Origin: Acidobacteriota bacterium
Lineage (GTDB): Bacteria > Acidobacteriota > Vicinamibacteria > Vicinamibacterales > UBA8438
DNA length: 39,739 nt
Reading direction: 5' to 3'
Assembly (NCBI GenBank): GCA_026708265.1
Contig: JAPOVI010000218.1
Location: 1 to 39,739, forward strand
This document shows, one piece after another, positions 26,172 to 34,392 of the stretch (positions are counted from its first letter, which is position 1; every line of letters starts with the position of its first letter). The position numbers were made by a program, and so were the translations under genes. Below the pieces are notes generated by a model. The model ran no database searches and was not told the DNA's origin. It saw only the letters and a program-made list of their open reading frames with translations.

Positions 26172-26180
26172 TGCTACACT
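26172..26180 (+). promoter_or_regulatory. Extended -10-like box before the YfgM-like gene
   Basis: TG-c-TACACT lies 24 nt before the ATG at 26205. The following GGGGACGG may be the ribosome-binding site. No -35 box is visible. Confidence 0.4.
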
Positions 26181-26204
26181 CCGAAGGGGACGGGTTTCGA
26201 CGGC

Positions 26205-26984
26205 ATGCGAAGAGAAGAGCGCCATCACCTGAAAGACAACGCCCTCGCCGCGTGGCTGCTCCAGGTCCGGACGACGCTGGGGCGGCATCGGCGCGCGCTC
26301 ATCGTCGGGGGCTGGATCGCCGCGGCGGCCCTCGTCGCGACCGGCAGCGGGTACGGCTGGCAGCAATGGCGCGTCGCCCGCGCCAGCGAGCTCCTGGCGG
26401 CGGCCATGACGGTCGTGGACGCCGCCGTGGTCCCACCGCCCGAGGCAGCGCCACCCGCGGCGGACGAGGAGGGAGAAGGCACGCCGCCCGCGCCCCCCGA
26501 GCCCTTCGTGCAGCCGCCGGGCTCCTATCCGTCCCTTGCAATCAAGCTCGAGGAAGCCGTCCCGAGGCTGCTCGCCGCTGCCGACGCGTACCCCGGCCTG
26601 ACGCAGGGCATCGCGGCGCGCTACCAGGCGGCCTCGGCGTTGAGCGTGCTCGGGCGCAGCACGGAGGCGAACGCGCAATACCGGCAGGTCGCCGACCTCG
26701 CCGGGAATCAGGTATACGGCCAGATGGCGCGCCTCGGTCTCGCCGAGACGCACCTGATGGAGGGGGCGTACGCCGACGCCATCGCGATTCTCGAAGCCGA
26801 GTCGAGCGCCGCAACCGATCTGCCGCAGGACGCCGTGCTGATGCGCCTCGGCCGGGCGTACGGCCTGGCCGGGCAGCCCTCGGACGCGCAGGCGGCCTTC
26901 GCCCGCATCGTCGACGACTTCCCGGCCTCTCCGTATGCGCCGGAAGCGCGGCGGGCAATCGAGGAACTGGGCGCGACCCGGTAG
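26205..26984 (+). CDS. YfgM-like membrane-anchored TPR protein
   Basis: A 259-residue protein with a cytoplasmic head containing KDNALAAWL (as in YfgM/UPF0070 proteins), one membrane segment (about 31-49), a Pro/Glu-rich linker (about 75-110), and TPR-like helices to the end (YQAASALSVLGRSTEANAQYRQV, RLGRAYGLAGQPSDAQAAFARIV). E. coli YfgM is an inner-membrane protein that works with the PpiD chaperone at the Sec translocon; a similar envelope-quality role is inferred. It lies 20 nt before aguB, which may be simple read-through, since no functional link is obvious. Confidence 0.75.
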   Translation: MRREERHHLKDNALAAWLLQVRTTLGRHRRALIVGGWIAAAALVATGSGYGWQQWRVARASELLAAAMTVVDAAVVPPPEAAPPAADEEGEGTPPAPPEPFVQPPGSYPSLAIKLEEAVPRLLAAADAYPGLTQGIAARYQAASALSVLGRSTEANAQYRQVADLAGNQVYGQMARLGLAETHLMEGAYADAIAILEAESSAATDLPQDAVLMRLGRAYGLAGQPSDAQAAFARIVDDFPASPYAPEARRAIEELGATR

Positions 26985-27004
26985 ACCCCCGCGCCCGGAT
27001 CCCG

Positions 27005-27931
27005 ATGTCCGAAGCGCACTCGGCTCCCGCCGGCGAGTTCCGGGTGGGATTGGTGCAGATGGCGTGCTCCGGCGACCTCGGCGCCAACCACGCCTCGGCT
27101 GCCGCGGGAATCCGGGAGGCCGCCCGTCGCGGCGCCCAGATCGTCTGTCTGCAGGAGCTGTTCGCGACGCCGTACTTCTGCCAGACCGAGGACGCAGCCT
27201 GCTTCGATCTCGCGGAACGGATTCCGGGCCCGACCACCGACCGCTACGGAGATCTCGCCTCCGAGCTCGGCGTGGCGCTGGTCGTGCCGCTCTTCGAGCG
27301 GCGCGCCCCCGGGCTCTACCACAACTCGGCCGCGGTCGTCGACGCCGACGGAAGCCTGGCCGGCGTCTATCGCAAGACCCACGTCCCCGACGACCCGCAG
27401 TACTTCGAGAAGTTCTACTTCACGCCCGGCGACCTCGGGTACGGCGTGTTCACAACCCGCTTCGCCCGCATCGGGGTGCTGATCTGCTGGGACCAGTGGT
27501 ATCCGGAGGCAGCACGGCTGACGGCGCTCGGCGGGGCCGAGCTGCTCGTCTGTCCGACGGCAATCGGCTGGGTACCCGCGGACCGCGGAGGAGTCGGACT
27601 CGCCCAGTCCGATGCCTGGCGCATCGTGCAGCAGGGACACGCCATCGCCAACGGCGTGTACCTGGCGGCGGTGAACCGCGTCGGGAAGGAAGAGTCCTCC
27701 GCGGGGAGCCTCGACTTCTGGGGCCGATCGTTCGTCTGCGATCCGCAGGGGCGCGTGCTCGCCGAGGCGAAGGGGGACGGGCCGGACGTGCTGGTGGCGG
27801 CCTGCAGCCGCGGGCGGATCGAGACCCTGCGGCGCGACTGGCCGTTCCTGCGCGATCGTCGGATCGACACCTACGCCCCGCTGACCCGGCGGTACCTCGA
27901 CGAGCCTCCCGGTCGCGTGCCGTCGGGATGA
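27005..27931 (+). CDS. aguB: N-carbamoylputrescine amidase
   Basis: A 308-residue nitrilase-superfamily enzyme that hydrolyses N-carbamoylputrescine to putrescine, CO2 and ammonia. The catalytic triad is visible: Glu51 (CLQELF), Lys124 (YRKTHVPDDP) and Cys161 (LICWDQWYPE). The stretches YFEKFYFTPGD and GWVPADRG fit the AguB group rather than general omega-amidases. The ATG at 27005 lies 20 nt after the previous stop. The gene overlaps aguA as ATGA at 27928-27931, and this pairing supports the assignment strongly. Together they convert agmatine, the arginine decarboxylase product, to putrescine. Confidence 0.94.
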   Translation: MSEAHSAPAGEFRVGLVQMACSGDLGANHASAAAGIREAARRGAQIVCLQELFATPYFCQTEDAACFDLAERIPGPTTDRYGDLASELGVALVVPLFERRAPGLYHNSAAVVDADGSLAGVYRKTHVPDDPQYFEKFYFTPGDLGYGVFTTRFARIGVLICWDQWYPEAARLTALGGAELLVCPTAIGWVPADRGGVGLAQSDAWRIVQQGHAIANGVYLAAVNRVGKEESSAGSLDFWGRSFVCDPQGRVLAEAKGDGPDVLVAACSRGRIETLRRDWPFLRDRRIDTYAPLTRRYLDEPPGRVPSG

Positions 27932-29139
27932 CGCATGGACGTCTCGGCGCCGGCCGCGCGCAGACGCCGGCCGCGGGAGGCTTCCGGATGCCCGCCGAGT
28001 GGGAGCCGCATCGCGCGACCTGGCTGATCTGGCCGCACAACCGAGCCGACTGGGACGTCAAGACGTCGGCCGTCGAGTGGTGCTTCGTCGATATGGTGCG
28101 GCACCTGGTCCGCGGCGAGCGGGTGGGGCTCGTCTGCCAGACCACCGCGGTGGCCCGGCGCGCGGAGAGGCGCCTCGCGCGGGGAGGCGTCGATCTCGCC
28201 GCGGTCGACCGCCTGGTGACAGCGACGGACCGCTCGTGGATTCGCGACTCGGGACCCATCTTCATCTCCCGCCCGGCCGGGGGCACCCTGCACGAGGTCG
28301 CGGCAACCGACTGGCGCTTCACGGGATGGGCCCGCTATCCGGCCTGTCGCCGGGACGACGCCTTGCCCCGGCGCCTCTCCCGCCACCTGGGCGTGCACCG
28401 TTTCGCGCCCACCGTTCGGATCGGCGGGCGACGGCGCCGCATGGTGCTCGAAGGGGGCAGCATCGACGTCAATGGCGAGGGCCTGCTGCTGACCACCGAG
28501 GCGTGCCTTCTCGGCAAGGCCCAGGCGAGAAACCCCGGCGCGACGCGCGACGAGCTGGAGAAGAGCCTGCGGAGTCACCTCGGCGTCCGCCGCGTGCTCT
28601 GGCTGGGGGACGGCATCGCCGGTGACGACACCCACGGGCACGTCGACGACGTGGCCCGCTTCGTAGCCCCCGACGTGGTGGTCGCGGCCTGGGAGGAGGA
28701 CGTCGCGGACGTCAATCACGCCCCCCTGGCCGACAATCTCGCCCGCCTGCGCGCCGTGCGCGATCTCAAGGGGCGCCCGTTGCGCGTCGTCGCGCTGCCC
28801 ATGCCGCGACCGATCCGCTTCGACGACGTGCGGCTCCCGGCGAGCTACCTCAACTTCTACATCGCGAACCGGGTCGTGCTCGTCCCGACGTTCAACGATC
28901 CCGCGGACCGGGTGGCTCTCGACCGGTTGGCCTTCCTGTTCCCCGACCGCGAGGTGGTGGGCATCCACGCGGGCGACCTGATCCTCGGCCTCGGCGCGAT
29001 CCACTGCGTTACGCAGCAGGAGCCGGCCGGCCTGCCTCCCGCCGCGGACGAGGCGTCAGCGGAAGGAAGGGAACGCGGGGCCCGGATCCGGCGCGGGGCG
29101 GGACGCGATCAGAAGATCTCGACCCGCTCCGTGTCGTAG
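27928..29139 (+). CDS. aguA: Agmatine deiminase
   Basis: A 403-residue guanidino-modifying enzyme that turns agmatine into N-carbamoylputrescine, the substrate of AguB. Family marks: MPAEWEPHRATWLIWPHN (from about residue 21), DRSWIRDSGPIF, LEGGSIDVNGEG, GDDTHGHVDDVARFV and the nucleophile Cys360 in GAIHCVTQQEP. The family is usually about 340-370 residues. The excess is a 20-residue N-terminal lead and a charged tail after Cys360 whose last codons (29109-29139) overlap the 3' end of the opposing deoxyhypusine-synthase-like gene. The ATG at 27928 is chosen for its ATGA overlap with aguB; an internal ATG at 27988 is also possible. Confidence 0.94.
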   Translation: MTHGRLGAGRAQTPAAGGFRMPAEWEPHRATWLIWPHNRADWDVKTSAVEWCFVDMVRHLVRGERVGLVCQTTAVARRAERRLARGGVDLAAVDRLVTATDRSWIRDSGPIFISRPAGGTLHEVAATDWRFTGWARYPACRRDDALPRRLSRHLGVHRFAPTVRIGGRRRRMVLEGGSIDVNGEGLLLTTEACLLGKAQARNPGATRDELEKSLRSHLGVRRVLWLGDGIAGDDTHGHVDDVARFVAPDVVVAAWEEDVADVNHAPLADNLARLRAVRDLKGRPLRVVALPMPRPIRFDDVRLPASYLNFYIANRVVLVPTFNDPADRVALDRLAFLFPDREVVGIHAGDLILGLGAIHCVTQQEPAGLPPAADEASAEGRERGARIRRGAGRDQKISTRSVS

Positions 29140-30212
29140 CGATCGACCGGCAGCGGATCGCCGTCGATCGCGAGCGCCCGCCCGTCCAGCTCGAACACCG
29201 GCGCCCGACGGGCCTCGAGATCCCCGCGGGCCGAAGCCTCCAGCGCGCTCGCCAGCAACGGGAGCGCCACCGTCACGTCGGCGTTCACGCTCACCCGATC
29301 CGCGTCCTCGGCCAGCTTGCCCCAGCTGCGGGCCTCGTCGAGGGTCGAGCCGGACGCACCGCCGAAGTGCGGTACGTCGGTCACGATCTGCAGCGCGTAG
29401 CGGTGCCCCCCGCTCCCCGGCCGGTAGAACTCGGCCTGGACGCTGGCCTGGTTGATGAAGTTCTTCGGCGTCCCGCCGCCCAGGACCACCGACGCCGTCC
29501 GGGGCCGGCGGATGACGAGGTTGGCGGACTCGATGATGTCTCCGATCACGTCGACGTGTCCGAGGTCGGGATGCCTCTGGCGAGCCTGCGACAACCCCAT
29601 GCCGATGGACGAGTCCGCGATCGCCGGACAGAAGATCGGCACTCGGGCGCGGTACGCGGCGGTCAGGATGCCGGCGCGGCCGGTCTCGCGCCAGAGGTGC
29701 CCGCCGAGCCGATAGAGGAGCTCGCGCGTCGTATAGGGACGCCTGTCCAGCGTCGTCACGAAGCTGGCCACCCAGTTGTCGTTCTCGATGAACTCGTCCT
29801 CGTCGACCAGCGTGTCGTACACGCGATCGACGTGCGCGGCCTGCAGCGCGCCGTCGTCGGCATCCGGGGAGCCGATGAAGTGCCTGCGTCCGCGCGTCTC
29901 GTGGAGGTCGTGGTAGAGGTTCGCGCCGGTCGAGACGAGGCAATCCAGGGCCCGGCTCTCGATGAGCCGGGCGAGGACGAGGCGCAACCCGCCCGCGCTG
30001 AGGGCACCGGCCGCGCCGAGAAAGATCAGCACGTCGTCGGCCAGCATCTTGCGCCACACCCGGTGGGCGATCGCGAGATTGCGTCCCTGGAACGAGATGC
30101 GTTCCATGCGGCGCAGAATCTCCTCGGCGGGGGCTCCCGCGACCGCCTCGAACGGCTCGACGGGGACGTCAAGGAAGCGCGTCTTCGAACCCGGCGGGTC
30201 GGCCTTCGGCAT
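29109..30212 (-). CDS. Deoxyhypusine-synthase-family polyamine enzyme
   Basis: A 367-residue member of the deoxyhypusine synthase family. NAD-binding and active-site stretches are clear: STGANLYHDLHE, PIFCPAIADSSIGM, VLGGGTPKNFINQ, and GASGSTLDEARSWGKL, whose Lys299 corresponds to the catalytic imine-forming lysine. Bacteria lack the eIF5A substrate, and bacterial members are known or proposed to join two diamines (putrescine to homospermidine) or, in a related group, two agmatines. The facing aguB-aguA genes produce putrescine from agmatine, so a polyamine role is well supported though the exact substrate is open. The ATG at 30212 lies inside the end of mutS (44-nt overlap), and the 3' end overlaps aguA by 31 nt. 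Confidence 0.87.
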   Translation of the reverse strand: MPKADPPGSKTRFLDVPVEPFEAVAGAPAEEILRRMERISFQGRNLAIAHRVWRKMLADDVLIFLGAAGALSAGGLRLVLARLIESRALDCLVSTGANLYHDLHETRGRRHFIGSPDADDGALQAAHVDRVYDTLVDEDEFIENDNWVASFVTTLDRRPYTTRELLYRLGGHLWRETGRAGILTAAYRARVPIFCPAIADSSIGMGLSQARQRHPDLGHVDVIGDIIESANLVIRRPRTASVVLGGGTPKNFINQASVQAEFYRPGSGGHRYALQIVTDVPHFGGASGSTLDEARSWGKLAEDADRVSVNADVTVALPLLASALEASARGDLEARRAPVFELDGRALAIDGDPLPVDRYDTERVEIF

Positions 30213-32880
30213 CGTCCTCGAGATCCTGCTTCAGCTCGGCGAGCAGACCGAGCGCATCGATCGGAGTCAGGCGGTCGACGTCCACCTCCCGCAGGCGGCG
30301 GAGAACGCGCCCGTGGTTGGCGGGCGCCGCCTGGAAGAGGCCGAGCTGCACCCCGGCCTCGTTGGGCGGCGCGTTGAAGGCCGGCCGGCCGCCGCGCGAG
30401 AGCTCGTCGCTTTCGAGCCCGGCGAGGATCGTCTTCGCACGGGCTACCGTGTCGGGGGGCAGGCCGGCAAGGCGCGCCACCTGAACGCCGTAGCTCCGGT
30501 CCGACCGGCCGGGCTCGACCTTGTGCAGGAAGACGATGCCGTCCCGCCACTCGCGCGCCGCGACGTGGTAGTTCGCGACGCCGGGAAGGGCGTTGGCCAG
30601 GTCGGTCAGCTCGTGGTAGTGGGTGGCGAAGAGCGTCTTCGGGCGTGCGCGGGAGCTGGTGGCGAGGTGCTCGGCCACCGCCCAGGCGATGCTCAGGCCG
30701 TCGAAGGTCGCGGTGCCGCGCCCGACCTCGTCGAGCAGGACGAGGCTGCGCGACGTCGACGTGTTGAGGATGCGGGCGGTTTCCTCCATCTCCATCATGA
30801 AGGTCGATCGTCCGCCCGCGATGTCGTCCGACGCGCCGACCCGCGCGAAGATGCGGTCCACGATCGGGACCGCGGCCGCGCGCGCGGGGACGAACGAGCC
30901 GGCGTGCGCCATCAGGACGACGAGCGCCGTCTGACGCAGGTAGGTGGACTTCCCGCCCATGTTCGGCCCCGTCAGCACCACCACCTGGTGGTCGGTCCCG
31001 TTGAGCGTGACGTCGTTCGGGACGAAGCCGTCCGGGGCGCGCCGCTCCACGACGGGGTGACGTCCTTCCGTCACGACGAGCTCGGCGCCCTCGTGCACCT
31101 CGGGCCTCGTGTACCCGCGGTCCGCGGCGACCTCCGCCAGCGTGGCGACGACATCGATCGCCGCCAGCGAGCGCGCCGCCGCCTGAATGCGGCCGGCCTG
31201 GCCGACGATCTCCTGGCGCAACGCCTCGAACAGCTCCTGCTCCCGCTCGAGCATGCGCTCTTCCGCGCCGAGCACCTTGCGCTCGTACTCCTTGAGCGCC
31301 GGGGTGATGAAGCGCTCGCCGTTGGCGACGGTCTGCTTGCGGTGGTAGTCGTCGGGAACGCGTGGGAGATTCGGCTTCGATACCTCGATGTAGTACCCGA
31401 AGACGCGATTGAAGCGGACCTTGAGGGACCCGATGCCGGTGCGGGCGCGTTCCTCCGCCTCGAGCGCCGCGATCGCGGAGCGGGCGCCGCGGCTGGTCTG
31501 CCTGAGATCGTCGAGCTCCTCGTCGACGCCGTCGCGGATGGCGCCGCCGTCACGGACCAGGGCCGGAAGATCGACGGAGAGGGTCGCCTCGATGCGTCCG
31601 CGAACGTCCGAGAGGTCGTCGAGCTCTGCCAGCAGCGCCGCCGCGAACCGCGCCCGGCAGGGGGAGACGAGCTCTCTCACCCGCGGGATGACGGCTAGCG
31701 AGCGGCCGAGCGCGCCCACGTCGCGCGGACCGGCCGTACCGAGCGCGACGCGCCCGAGCAGGCGCTCGAGGTCATGGACGTCGGCGAGGGCCTTCCGCAG
31801 CCTCGTCCGCGCCGCGACCTCCCCGGTCCATTCCTCGACCGCATCGTGCCGCTCCAGGATCGGCGCTACCGCGGCGAGCGGCTGCCGCAGCCAGGCGCGG
31901 AGGAGGCGCCCGCCCATGGGAGTGGACGTGCGATCGAGCTCCTCGGCGAGCGAGCCGGCGCGGGAGCCGGCGGCGCCCTGGAGGACCTCCAGACGAGCGA
32001 ACGTGACCGGGTCGATCACGACGTGGTCCGCCCGGCGGCGGAAGGCGAGGCCCCGAAGGTGGGCGAGCTCGCCCTTCTGGGTGTCGCGCAGGTAGTGCAC
32101 GAGCGCGCCGGCGGCGCGAATCGCAGCCCCGTGCTCGTCGACGCGCAACCCGAACCCCTCGAGCGACGCCGTCCCGAGCTGCTCGAGGAGAGCCCGGTGC
32201 GCCCGCTCGAGCCCGTAGGCCCCTTCGTCGACTGCGGTCACCGCAACGCCCGCCGCGGCCTTGGCCAAACGCTCCGCAAGGTCGCCCCCGGCGGGGAACA
32301 GGAGCTCGCGGGGGCGTGTGGCGGCGATCTCGTCCCGGAGAGCGGCGAGACCGCCGGCGCCATCGTGCTGGGCGGCCCGAAACTCTCCCGTGGAGAACTC
32401 CGCCACCGCGACGCCGTAGGAGGCACGTGAGTCCCCGCGCGGCCCGTGTGCGGCAACCGCCATCAGGAAGGCCGGCTCGCGGGCGTCGAGGTAGCCGGCG
32501 TCCGTAAGGGTGCCGGGCGACACGACACGAACGACCTCCCGGCGCACGAGCCCGCGCGCCCTGCGGGCCGGCTCGACCTGTTCGCAGACCGCGACCCGGA
32601 AACCCTGCCGGACGAGCCGCACGATGTAGGTGTCGGCAGCGTGATGCGGGACGCCGCACATCGGGATGGGGTCGCCGCCAGCGTCCCGGCCGCGCGAGGT
32701 CAGCGTCAGATCCAGGGCCCGCGCCCCGGTGACCGCGTCCTCGTGGAACATCTCGTAGAAGTCGCCCATGCGGAAGAAGACCAGGGCCTCGGGATGCTGA
32801 CGCTTGGCGTCGAGGTACTGCTGCATCGCCGGGCTGGCTCCCGCCTGGCCTGCCGGAGCGTTCCCGGGGGTCGATCCCAT
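30169..32880 (-). CDS. mutS: DNA mismatch repair protein MutS
   Basis: A 903-residue mismatch sensor. The mismatch-contacting Phe-x-Glu motif is in FFRMGDFYEMF near residue 40. Connector, lever and clamp domains follow, then the ATPase: Walker A TGPNMGGKST (about 636-645), the region AGGRSTFMMEMEETA, Walker B SLVLLDEVGRGT and FATHYHEL. The C-terminal segment includes the region before LAELKQDLEDD. The ATG at 32880 is chosen because the sequence downstream starts a normal MutS N-terminus. A -10-like box lies only 8 nt before it, so the message may be leaderless. No mutL is present in the window. It is followed by the overlapping polyamine gene. Confidence 0.96.
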   Translation of the reverse strand: MGSTPGNAPAGQAGASPAMQQYLDAKRQHPEALVFFRMGDFYEMFHEDAVTGARALDLTLTSRGRDAGGDPIPMCGVPHHAADTYIVRLVRQGFRVAVCEQVEPARRARGLVRREVVRVVSPGTLTDAGYLDAREPAFLMAVAAHGPRGDSRASYGVAVAEFSTGEFRAAQHDGAGGLAALRDEIAATRPRELLFPAGGDLAERLAKAAAGVAVTAVDEGAYGLERAHRALLEQLGTASLEGFGLRVDEHGAAIRAAGALVHYLRDTQKGELAHLRGLAFRRRADHVVIDPVTFARLEVLQGAAGSRAGSLAEELDRTSTPMGGRLLRAWLRQPLAAVAPILERHDAVEEWTGEVAARTRLRKALADVHDLERLLGRVALGTAGPRDVGALGRSLAVIPRVRELVSPCRARFAAALLAELDDLSDVRGRIEATLSVDLPALVRDGGAIRDGVDEELDDLRQTSRGARSAIAALEAEERARTGIGSLKVRFNRVFGYYIEVSKPNLPRVPDDYHRKQTVANGERFITPALKEYERKVLGAEERMLEREQELFEALRQEIVGQAGRIQAAARSLAAIDVVATLAEVAADRGYTRPEVHEGAELVVTEGRHPVVERRAPDGFVPNDVTLNGTDHQVVVLTGPNMGGKSTYLRQTALVVLMAHAGSFVPARAAAVPIVDRIFARVGASDDIAGGRSTFMMEMEETARILNTSTSRSLVLLDEVGRGTATFDGLSIAWAVAEHLATSSRARPKTLFATHYHELTDLANALPGVANYHVAAREWRDGIVFLHKVEPGRSDRSYGVQVARLAGLPPDTVARAKTILAGLESDELSRGGRPAFNAPPNEAGVQLGLFQAAPANHGRVLRRLREVDVDRLTPIDALGLLAELKQDLEDDAEGRPAGFEDALP

Positions 32881-32888
32881 CGTGTCCG

Positions 32889-32898
32889 ATGGTAGCAT
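32889..32898. promoter_or_regulatory. Two overlapping -10-like boxes between mutS and tsaB
   Basis: The near-palindrome GATGGTAGCATC holds TG-g-TAGCAT on the plus strand (32890-32898, 61 nt before tsaB) and TG-c-TACCAT on the minus strand (32897-32889, 8 nt before the mutS ATG). A single AT-containing site in a GC-rich gap could start both transcripts. No -35 hexamers are seen. Confidence 0.4.
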
Positions 32899-32959
32899 CG
32901 CCCCGGAGCGGCGGCGGCTGCGGCGGGCCGGCCCGGAACGGGAGGCGAACGCCAAGGAA

Positions 32960-33727
32960 ATGACGGTTCTGGCACTCGATACGGGCACGCGCGCTGGCAG
33001 CGCAGCACTCGTGCGGGACGGCGAGGTCCTCGCCGCGATCGAAGGCGACCCGGCTCGGACCCATGGCGAGCGCCTGCCCGCCGATCTCCTGCGCCTGCTG
33101 GCCTCCGGGCGTACGGACCTCGCGGACGTGGACCTGCTGGCCGTCTCGTCCGGTCCGGGGTCGTTCACGAGCGTCCGCGTCGGCGTGGCGACCATTCAGG
33201 CCCTGGCGCTCGTGCACAGGTGTCCGGTCGTTCCGGTGTCGACCCTCGACGCGGTCGCCCGCGAGCTGTCCGGGGCAACCGCCGGCACGGACCTGTTGGC
33301 ATCCTGGATGGACGGACAGCGCGGGGAGGTCTTCGCCGCCCTCTACACCCGCGAGAAGCACGCGGAGCGCATCCTCGTGCCGCCGGCCGCGGGAAGGCCG
33401 GACGACGTCCTCGACGGCTGGGCCGACTACATGGAAGGCCGTACCGTCGCCTTCGGCGGCGACGCCGTCACAGCGACCCGCGACCGGCTGGATGCGCGGT
33501 TCGGAGCGCGGGCCATCCTCGCGGATCGGCTCCCTCCGCTCGCCCCGACCCTGGCCGCTCTCGCGGCGGAGCGCGCGGGCCGCGGAGAGACGGTCGCCCC
33601 GCATGCCATCCAACCGGTCTACGTGCGCCGCCCCGACGCCGAGATCGCGCGGGACCGCGCGCGCGCTCGCGCTGCGCAGCGGCCGGCCGCTCGCGATCCG
33701 CGCGGCGACGGGCGGTTCCCTTCATGA
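32960..33727 (+). CDS. tsaB: tRNA threonylcarbamoyladenosine factor TsaB
   Basis: A 255-residue ASKHA-fold protein. It partners TsaD and TsaE in making t6A at position 37 of ANN-reading tRNAs. Visible marks: LALDTGTRAGSAAL at the N-terminus and SSGPGSFTSVRVGVATIQALA (about 66-86), diagnostic of TsaB. WMDGQRGEVFAALY follows. The ATG at 32960 starts the conserved first strand; AAGGAA lies immediately before it and GGAGG further upstream, so the ribosome-binding site is uncertain. The stop overlaps the rimI ATG (ATGA). The C-terminal ~25 residues are Arg/Ala-rich and not conserved in character. Confidence 0.92.
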   Translation: MTVLALDTGTRAGSAALVRDGEVLAAIEGDPARTHGERLPADLLRLLASGRTDLADVDLLAVSSGPGSFTSVRVGVATIQALALVHRCPVVPVSTLDAVARELSGATAGTDLLASWMDGQRGEVFAALYTREKHAERILVPPAAGRPDDVLDGWADYMEGRTVAFGGDAVTATRDRLDARFGARAILADRLPPLAPTLAALAAERAGRGETVAPHAIQPVYVRRPDAEIARDRARARAAQRPAARDPRGDGRFPS

Positions 33728-34188
33728 GAGCGCCGAGCGCAGGCTGGACGGTGGAACGACTCGCCGCGATGCGGGATCTCGACGGGGTCGTGGCGGTTGC
33801 CGACGCGTCGTTCCGCCGCGGGTGGACGAGGGCGATGTTCTCCCGCGAGCTCGAGCGCCGCGACACCGCCCACCTGTTCGTCGTGCGCTGCTCCGCGGGC
33901 GAGGTGGCCGGGTATTGCTCGACGTGGCTCGTCAGCGACGAGTTGCACATCAACGGGCTCGCGGTCGCGCCGGCGCTGCGCCGGCAGGGGGCGGCGCGGG
34001 CGCTCGTTCGACACGTGGTCGGAGAAGCCCGACGGCTGGGCGCCCGGGAGGCCACGCTCGAGGTACGCCGCGCCAACCAGGTGGCGCGGCGCCTCTACGA
34101 GTCGGCCGGCTTCACGCTGCGCGGCCTCCGGCCGCGCTACTACGTGCAGCCCGTCGACGACGCGCTGATTCTGGGGCGGCGCCTGTGA
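33724..34188 (+). CDS. rimI: Ribosomal-protein-S18-alanine N-acetyltransferase type GNAT
   Basis: A 154-residue GNAT acetyltransferase. The acetyl-CoA loop is in VAPALRRQGAARALVRHVV (about 80-98), preceded by LHINGLAV and followed by LEVRRANQVARRLYESAGF, the RimI pattern. In E. coli RimI acetylates the N-terminus of ribosomal protein S18. Its coupling to tsaB (ATGA overlap) is common in bacteria and supports the name. A broader N-alpha-acetyltransferase activity is possible. Confidence 0.9.
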   Translation: MRAPSAGWTVERLAAMRDLDGVVAVADASFRRGWTRAMFSRELERRDTAHLFVVRCSAGEVAGYCSTWLVSDELHINGLAVAPALRRQGAARALVRHVVGEARRLGAREATLEVRRANQVARRLYESAGFTLRGLRPRYYVQPVDDALILGRRL

Positions 34189-34217
34189 GCGCGGAGCGCG
34201 GACAACCGTCGGGATAG

Positions 34218-34233
34218 TAGATACCTGTATCTA
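34218..34233. promoter_or_regulatory. AT-rich perfect palindrome TAGATAC-CT-GTATCTA
   Basis: Seven-base arms flank a two-base centre, in a G+C-rich genome. The site lies in the 98-nt gap between the 3' end of rimI and the 3' end of tRNA-Arg, with no gene starting nearby. It resembles a regulator operator or recombination site more than a terminator, since the stem is AT-rich and there is no T-run. I see nothing else in this gap. Confidence 0.45.
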
Positions 34234-34286
34234 TGGGGCGAACTTGCGCTTCCCGGCGACAGGTGGGAACTGGTGAATCGGTAGGG

Positions 34287-34363
34287 TGGCGCGCGTGCCC
34301 GGATTCGAACCGGGGGCCTGCCGCTTAGGAGGCGGCCGCTCTATCCAGCTGAGCTACACGCGC
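34287..34363 (-). tRNA. tRNA-Arg, anticodon CCT
   Basis: Minus-strand cloverleaf: acceptor arms GCGCGTG/CACGCGC, D arm GCTC-AGCTGGATA-GAGC, anticodon stem GCCGC/GCGGC with loop CTCCTAA (anticodon CCT at 34329-34327), and T arm CCCGG-TTCGAAT-CCGGG. The discriminator is G and the 3' CCA is encoded (34289-34287). It reads AGG, a rare Arg codon in such GC-rich DNA. Confidence 0.97.
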
Positions 34364-34392
34364 ATCCGACATCATTCCGGCGGCGCCGGGGC

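Noticed and set aside
29109..30212. True deoxyhypusine synthase acting on eIF5A
   Set aside because: The genome is bacterial by all other genes, so the protein substrate should be absent; a polyamine role fits the neighbours better.
34218..34233. Rho-independent terminator for rimI or tRNA-Arg
   Set aside because: The stem is AT-rich with a two-base centre and no following T-run.
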